Of a stretch of 64,000 nucleotides of DNA, positions 57,870 to 64,000 are shown piece after piece. The stretch is from Apteryx mantelli. Taxonomy: Eukaryota; Chordata; Aves; Apterygiformes; Apterygidae. The translations under genes and the position numbers were made by a program. Each line of letters starts with the position of its first letter. The first letter of the stretch is position 1. The stretch lies in contig NC_089984.1 in NCBI RefSeq assembly GCF_036417845.1, positions 30,229,447 to 30,293,446 of the forward strand, read 5' to 3'. The notes below the pieces were generated by a model that saw nothing but the letters and a program-made list of their open reading frames with translations, was not told where the DNA came from and did not search any database.

Positions 57870-58095
57870 ATTGGTCGCGCCCCTCCGAGTCTCCGCCCCG
57901 CCGGGTGCCAGGCGGGCCGCCATTGGCCGGCGGCGCGCGGCCGGCTCCGCCCCCGCCCGCCTGGCGTACACACCGGAGTCACGCGCCCCCCGGGCTGGGG
58001 ACTCCGCCGCGGCGGGCGGGGCGGGGCCGGGCCGGCATTGGCGGAGGGCCGGGCGCCGGGCCCCGCCCCCGCGGCGCGGCGAGGGCGCCGATTGG
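57870..58095 (+). promoter_or_regulatory. CNNM2: Four inverted CCAAT (NF-Y) boxes
   Basis: ATTGG occurs at 57870-57874, 57922-57926, 58037-58041 and 58091-58095, three of them as ATTGGC/ATTGGCSG. Spacings are 52, 115 and 54 bases. GC boxes lie between them. In DNA this GC-rich, four copies of one AT-containing pentamer in the same orientation are unlikely by chance, and NF-Y pairs are typical of CpG-island promoters. Confidence 0.65.
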
Positions 58096-58306
58096 CGGCG
58101 CGCGGCGCGGGCGCCGCCCCCGCGAGGCGGGCGGGGGAGGGGCGGCGAGGGCAGGGGCTTGAGGCGGCGCTCGGCTCGGCCCGGCCCGGCAGTCGCCGCC
58201 TGTCGGGTCCCGCGGGCAGGCCGTGCCCGCCGCCTCGCCCGCCGCCGCGCCCGCCGCCGCCGCCACCGCCGGGGGAGCCGGGGCACGCCGCAGGCGCCGC
58301 GCGGCG

Positions 58307-58336
58307 ATGCGGGGCCGCGGCGGCGCCGAGCCCTGA
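58307..58336 (+). other. Short upstream ORF before CNNM2 (9 codons)
   Basis: An ATG at 58307 opens a nine-codon frame (MRGRGGAEP) that stops at TGA 58334-58336, six bases before the CNNM2 ATG and in its frame. The in-frame stop also fixes 58343 as the earliest start for the main protein in this exon. Termination so close to the main start would make re-initiation inefficient, so leaky scanning is more likely. Confidence 0.5.
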
Positions 58337-58342
58337 CTAAAG

Positions 58343-59897
58343 ATGGCCGCGCTGCCCGGGGGGAACATGGCGGGGGGCGGCCGGGGGGCGCGGGTGGTGC
58401 TGCTGCTGCTGCTCGGCGGCTGCCTGGGCCGGCGGCCCCCGGCCTCCGCCGCCGCCGCGCCGCCCGCCGCCCCGGCGGCGGAGGAGACGGTGATCATCGG
58501 CCTGCGGCTGGAGGACACGGACGACGTCTCCTTCATGGAGGGGGGCGCGCTGCGGGTGAGCGAGCGGACGCGCGTGAAGCTGCGGGTCTACGGGCAGAAC
58601 ATCAACAACGAGACGTGGTCGCGCATCGCCTTCACGGAGCACGAGCGGCGGCGCGGCGGGCGGGCGGCGGCGGGGGCGGCGGCGGCGGGGCGCGGCGGCG
58701 GCGGCGGCGGGGCGGGCGGCGGCGGCGCCCCGCAGCGCTGCGGCATCCGCACCTCGGACATCATCATCCTGCCGCACATCGTGCTCAACCGCCGCACCTC
58801 GGGCATCATCGAGATCGAGATCAAGCCGCTGCGCAAGACGGAGAAGAGCAAGTCCTACTACCTGTGCACCTCGGTGTCGGCCCCCGCCGCCGCCGCCCTG
58901 GGGCCCGGGGCCGCCGGCGGGCTGGCGGGCGCCGAGGGCCCGGCGGGGCCCCCGCCCTGGGGCGAGACCACCTGGATCTACCACGACGGCGAGGACACCA
59001 AGATGATCGTGGGCGAGGAGAAGAAGTTCCTGCTGCCCTTCTGGCTGCAGGTGATCTTCATCTCCCTCCTGCTCTGCCTCTCGGGCATGTTCAGCGGCCT
59101 CAACCTGGGCCTCATGGCCCTCGACCCCATGGAGCTGCGCATCGTGCAGAACTGCGGCACCGACAAAGAGAAGAACTACGCCAAGCGCATCGAGCCCGTG
59201 CGCCGCCAGGGCAACTACCTGCTCTGCTCCCTCTTGCTGGGCAACGTCCTGGTCAACACCACGCTTACCATCCTGCTGGATGACATCGCCGGCTCCGGGC
59301 TGGTGGCCGTGGTGGTCTCCACCATCGGTATCGTCATCTTCGGCGAGATCGTGCCGCAGGCCATTTGCTCTCGGCACGGCCTGGCCGTGGGCGCCAACAC
59401 CATCTTCCTCACCAAGTTTTTCATGATGATGACCTTCCCGGCCTCCTACCCAGTCAGCAAGCTGCTGGACTGTGTCCTGGGCCAGGAGATCGGCACGGTC
59501 TACAACCGTGAGAAGTTGTTGGAGATGCTGCGGGTCACCGACCCTTATAATGACCTAGTCAAAGAGGAGCTCAACATTATCCAAGGAGCCCTGGAGCTGC
59601 GCACCAAGACAGTGGAGGATGTGATGACTCCGCTCCGAGACTGCTTCATGATAGCTGCTGAGGCTGTGCTCGACTTCAACACTATGTCTGAGATCATGGA
59701 GAGCGGTTATACCCGCATCCCCGTTTTTGAGGGTGACCGCTCCAACATTGTGGACCTGCTCTTCGTTAAGGACCTGGCTTTCGTGGACCCTGATGACTGC
59801 ACTCCGCTCAAGACCATCACCCGCTTCTACAACCATCCACTGCACTTTGTCTTCAATGACACCAAGCTCGATGCCATGCTGGAGGAGTTCAAGAAAG
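58343..59897 (+). CDS. CNNM2: CNNM2 (metal transport mediator), first coding exon, partial gene
   Basis: This exon encodes 518 codons plus one base and ends at donor GTGGGA (59898); the rest lies beyond the window. CNNM2 is a basolateral membrane protein needed for renal magnesium handling. Visible are a hydrophobic signal segment (about 19-27); the ectodomain [20 protein letters not shown] with N-glycosylation site Asn89 (NET); four membrane segments in the DUF21/CNNM core (from about residue 230); the conserved [19 protein letters not shown] and [13 protein letters not shown] blocks; and most of the CBS pair from about residue 426 ([42 protein letters not shown]). Sequence is nearly identical to human except at the N-terminus and two low-complexity linkers. 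Residues 105-130 are a Gly/Ala run not seen in human. The start MAALPGG aligns with an internal Met of the human N-terminus. The cyclic-nucleotide-binding-like domain should lie in later exons. Confidence 0.96.
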
Positions 59898-62800
59898 GTG
59901 GGACATGCCTGTGGCAGGGGCGTTGGGGGGGAGGTCCGGGTCAGTGAGTGTGAGCATCTGCCTTCCCACTGTGAGCTGGCCTGGGGGGCGGGGGAGCTCC
60001 CCAGGTGTGCCTCCCCATTTCCTGTTCCCAGAGGCATTTGGGAAGGTGCACTTGGCACAGAGAGTGGCCTCTGTTTAGGAGCCTGTCACATCTGCCAGTT
60101 CCCTGACTCAGAAGGCTGGTGTGTGGATGGTATGTGCTGCCTTCCTCTTTTCTCCGCTGTTTTGGGGGTCTGTGTGTGTCTGTGGGCACAGTGCCAAGCA
60201 AGCTTCCCCCCTGCCCCGTCTGCCCGTTGTGGTGGGAACTGCTGATGTGAATCTGCACCCGTTACTTGGTGGTGCCTTCTCTGCTTTCTCATCTAGCCTG
60301 ACAGTAAGGAGCGGGTGGGCTGCTCGTGTAGGTCACTCATATCTTTCAGGCTTAGTGTGCACACACGTGCTGAGATAAACAAGGCTTTTTAACTCCATTC
60401 ATAGGCTCAGCTGGGCGATTTCCATTCCCTGCCTGCGTTCCAACTATTTTGACTGACGCTTCGGTCTTGTAACTCGTAAATAGTTTCAGGGTACTTTTTA
60501 TGCCTGAGTCTTAAAATGTAATTGAGCATGCTTGTTAGTGCTGCACTTCAGGGTTGCAGACTTCTTTACCCAGGCTTCCCTCTACCGTGATGATCAGAGG
60601 CTGAGCTGTGTGAAGACATGATCCTTTTTTACCTCTTGCTGGCATAGCAGGCGTATTAGTTGCCTCGGAACAGGACTGAAGCTTTCCAGCCTCATCTTAA
60701 TTGTAGGAGATATTGACCTGACAAGTGCATCTTAATTCCTGTTATAAGCCTTTGTTTGAGAAAGGAAAAAAAATGTGGGTTTTTTTGTTTTGTTTTAAAT
60801 CTGTTCTTCCTTTCAAGCCAAGTAATTGTGCAGGCTGTATATCCTGTGCAGGAAAGTACTATCAAAGAAATAGCAAATGAAATTTCAGATGGATGGGATA
60901 TTTTTGTACTGCCGTGCTGGAAAATTGAAGGTAATGTGAGTGCCATGGAGCTGATCGTATCCTGGGAGCTCTGATCAAAGTACTACTGAACAGTTCAGTT
61001 CCCTGGGAGATAACCTGACTGAAAGAGGAGATCTTTACAGCTGCATTGACACCACAGTGAGGCTAATAGGGAATATTTGAGTTAACCTTTTATCAGCTGC
61101 AAAAGTTATCTCGAGTAGAACTTTGTAAATTGCACTTATGGCCTTTCTAGGTAATAAACTACCATTTAAATTTCCATGTACTATTTGATCCGCACACTGA
61201 GCTTTGACAGCATGGCACTTGATCTGTTTCTTCTTGTTTAACACAATTTCTGTGATTTAGGGGATTATTCCATTGGTTTCGTGATTCCTATTTCATCTTC
61301 ACAGATAAACGCAAACATGCTGCTGCCTTTTACTGGCTAGGCTAGAACAGCAAGTGTTTTGTTTAACTATTTCTACCTCTACGTGGAAATGGGGAATTCT
61401 TACTCGGGTTCAGAGCTGTTGAACAAGAGATGAGACAGCACCTAATCTGCGGTCTCTATGCTACAGAGTCTGCAGCTCAGATCTGAAACTAAATTACGTC
61501 ATTTAACTGTTGGCTGGTTAAGGTAAATTTTGCCGCATGTGTGAGCGTAGCATTTTTCTTTCCCCTGCCTCCCCGCAGTTATTCAGACTCAAGAAGATAG
61601 CATGACGGTGTGCTTTACCTCTAGCTAAGTTTGTATCTTTCTTGTTTTGTTTGTATCAATGTGTCTGAAGGAGTGAAAAATTATGTTGGATGCTTTATTT
61701 TCCCTGTCTGAAGGAGATGAAACACAGTCCTGGCTGTTAACACAGGAGTGCTTTTATTTTGTTGCAGGGAGAAGTAGGTATTCATTTTAATCCTGCATGT
61801 GTGGCAGAGCCAACTATTGCTTCTTACAATTTTTGAAATTTGTGCTTATAATAGGTTTCTTAAAAATTCCTCTGGGTCGCTTGGAAGGTACAAACAAGAG
61901 AGCACTTTCCCTGGTAGCCGGAGGACTTCCCTTGCCTGCGCAAGGAAGCTTCCCATTAGCACAAGTCTAGGATGACTTCCTCATGTGTGTGCATGTGCCT
62001 TCCTGAAATCACTTTTGTTTTTTTTTCAGGAATAGTCTCTGGTAGTGAATTAATTCAGGATAGTTTGATTTTTTCCGAGTTTACTCCAGAATAGCTGTGC
62101 TGGATAGTTGGCAAGCACCGATGGTAGGACCAGCTTTGTCCTAACCAGTTTCTCTTTAAAAGCACAGATATGGCAGAAATAAATGCCTTCCTTTGTGTCT
62201 TTTGAAACGAATGTAAATAAGTGATAGCTTGCTTGATCTGGCATAGCACAGTGTCTCTTGCAAGAGTTCTTTAAACCTTCTTCTTCAGAGCAACCTTGCC
62301 AAATTCCCGTGAGAATGTATAAATTAAGGGGGAGAATTGAACTGCATGTTGCTCTCCAGTGCAGTGTTGAAAATGAATAAGCTCACTGTTTTTAGTCGTT
62401 CCCTTACCACCACGTTGGTCTTCCACCACAGCGGACTAGCTTGACAAGCCTTGTGCATGGTTCTTCCCCCACCCGGGTCCCTACCACCGCAGTTCAGTGC
62501 AATGGGCAGCTAGTGTCACAGTGCTGCTGTCAATTGAAGAGTTTAATTTCCACAAAGGAAGAGGCCTGCTCTCTGAGAAGTTTAGTAATTAGCTGGGTGC
62601 AGGGGTTTGAAGCTCACTTTTTGGGCAGGAACAAAATATTCTTAGCCCAAGCTTAGAATCGCTGCTTACAAGGAGATGATTAAAAGCCAAGTATTGTAGG
62701 ATATAAGTACTTGGACTGTTGTGGAAGATGAAACTGGTAGTTCTGTACTTTTTCCGGTGTTTAGGCTGAACAGTTGGAGGATTTGTTTGTGAGCCTGTTC

Positions 62801-64000
62801 ATTAATATTCTTTGCCCACAATTAACAAAATAAAAATCTGTTTCGCTTCTATGCTGCCAGGCAAGAAATTTAAAATTAGAGAGCGCACTGCAGCGTATTC
62901 CCCCTCCCTTGTTGCTTAAATCTCTTAAAATATGAATAAACATGATTCCTGAGGAGTCTGAAAAAAAGCTTGGCTTATAAAAAGCATTGCTTATTTAAAT
63001 ATAAATTAATTAAAAGCTTCTGGAAGTGAAGCAGTTTTCTAGTCCTGTCAACAGACCATGAATTTCTACCAGTACTGTCAAATCTCTTTGCCTACAAATT
63101 GTGCAGGGTAGGTTTTAGCTTTCTTGAATTCAACCCATGTTTAATAATGCAGAGAGGTATAAGGTACTCCTTATTTTAGTCTGAGAAATGACCTGCCTGA
63201 CTTTGCTCAGCACAAAGGTAGATCTCATCTGACGTAAGCCCATTCCCAGGTAATCTGACGTTGGCTGTTGCTGTAAAGAGGAGTAAGGTATTATCTCTTC
63301 CTGGATCTGAGAGAGTCCTGGCTCCTAAGCTGCAGCAGGGAGTGAATGAGTGGCAAAGTCTTCTTTTTGGAAAGAAGCTGGTGTACTGTTTCCCCTTGTC
63401 TACTTTCCCCTGTTGACAAGTGTGTGGGCTTTTTTTTATGATGGTTTTCCTAGGTCTCTGCTCAAATGCTCTCTGGCACTTGCTCTTGGTGTTTTTCACT
63501 GGCTGATCTCCACATGTGTGATCCTAAATCCAAAGTGTTCTATTTCTAGCTCCCTGCATGCCAGAGCTACAAGAATTCAGCTTGAAAAGCATTGTGTTGT
63601 AATACTAATATTTTAAGATTGGCCCACGTACTATGAGCCATTGTATGGCTGCTTTCCTGGTGGCCTGGACAGCCTTGGAATGCAGGAATTTCTCAATCGG
63701 AGTCCTCCTTATCTGTTGCAGTTGCAGATCTGGGGACTTTGAGTCATATGTTTTGATCTTATTTTTATCTGTCCCCACTATTATGTTATACTAAAGATCA
63801 GAGTTAATAATGGGTTACAAAGAAGTCATGGTAACTGTGTTCAGCAGTTCTGGGATCTTATTTTCTGAATCACATGGCAGCCTTGAGAAAATTACTAGAT
63901 TCCTTACTAAAATCACTGTCAATTGGACCTTAAAGACTTTTCTTCCCTGAAAACCTTGTCAGAGTTCACATGATGAACTTCTCTGTGTTCTGTTGATCTT
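59898..64000 (+). other. CNNM2: CNNM2 intron 1 (5' part)
   Basis: The sequence drops to moderate GC after about 60.3 kb. No exon, tRNA or clear repeat is recognised. The human intron 1 is very long, so the absence of a second exon in these 4.1 kb is expected. Several short AT-rich tracts occur near 62.9-63.0 kb. Confidence 0.75.

Larger units (their letters stand above)
57320..58342 (+). promoter_or_regulatory. CNNM2: CNNM2 CpG-island promoter and 5'UTR
   Basis: This is extremely GC- and CpG-rich DNA, including a G run at about 57,715-57,727, many GGGCGG/CCGCCC boxes and four inverted CCAAT boxes. No TATA box is seen. Open frames in all six frames here reflect composition. The island continues into coding exon 1. 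Confidence 0.75.

Noticed and set aside
57326-59377. Frames of 218-470 codons in the CNNM2 promoter and exon 1 other than the CNNM2 frame
   Set aside because: The Arg/Ala/Gly/Pro composition is dictated by GC content, and the true frame is fixed by near-identity to CNNM2.

Overview
The window is vertebrate nuclear DNA, most likely from a bird. Its genes are split into exons with consensus GT/AG junctions and carry CpG-island promoters. One fresh copy and one worn copy of the CR1 LINE, the dominant avian/reptilian retroposon, can be read, and introns in the GC-rich half are very short. The gene order WBP1L > CYP17A1 (reverse) > BORCS7 > AS3MT > CNNM2 is that of human 10q24.32, so this is a conserved syntenic block. 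No microbial, CRISPR or complete mobile system was seen.

Layout. Positions 1-9.4 kb hold no recognised exon and are probably a 5' intron of a longer WBP1L transcript. A CpG island (9.4-10.4 kb) holds the first exon of the short WBP1L form (start MPFLLGLRQ). Its other coding exons lie at 20.4, 31.4 and 33.0 kb, followed by a 3'UTR containing a CR1 insertion. From 35.3 to 40.7 kb is intergenic, with two microsatellites and GC-rich islands without a recognised gene. CYP17A1 (8 exons, 504 codons) runs leftwards from 44,842 to 40,741. Between it and BORCS7 lies a G-rich minisatellite of about 0.93 kb with a 79/99/198-bp higher-order structure. BORCS7 (5 coding exons, 110 codons) follows, with five THAP11/ZNF143-type motifs in its first intron. 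AS3MT (375 codons) starts with an ATG that appears to be split by its first intron. After a 3-kb gap with an old LINE fragment comes the CNNM2 promoter, with four inverted CCAAT boxes, and CNNM2's large first coding exon. The window ends inside CNNM2 intron 1.

The genes do not form one pathway. WBP1L is a PPxY membrane adaptor, CYP17A1 makes androgen and glucocorticoid precursors in the ER, BORCS7 belongs to the BORC lysosome-positioning complex, AS3MT methylates arsenic, and CNNM2 is a magnesium-handling membrane protein. They are linked by conserved neighbourhood. All coding sequences visible here are intact at splice sites and catalytic motifs. The unusual content is mainly regulatory: motif clusters, upstream ORFs, a split start codon and the minisatellite.
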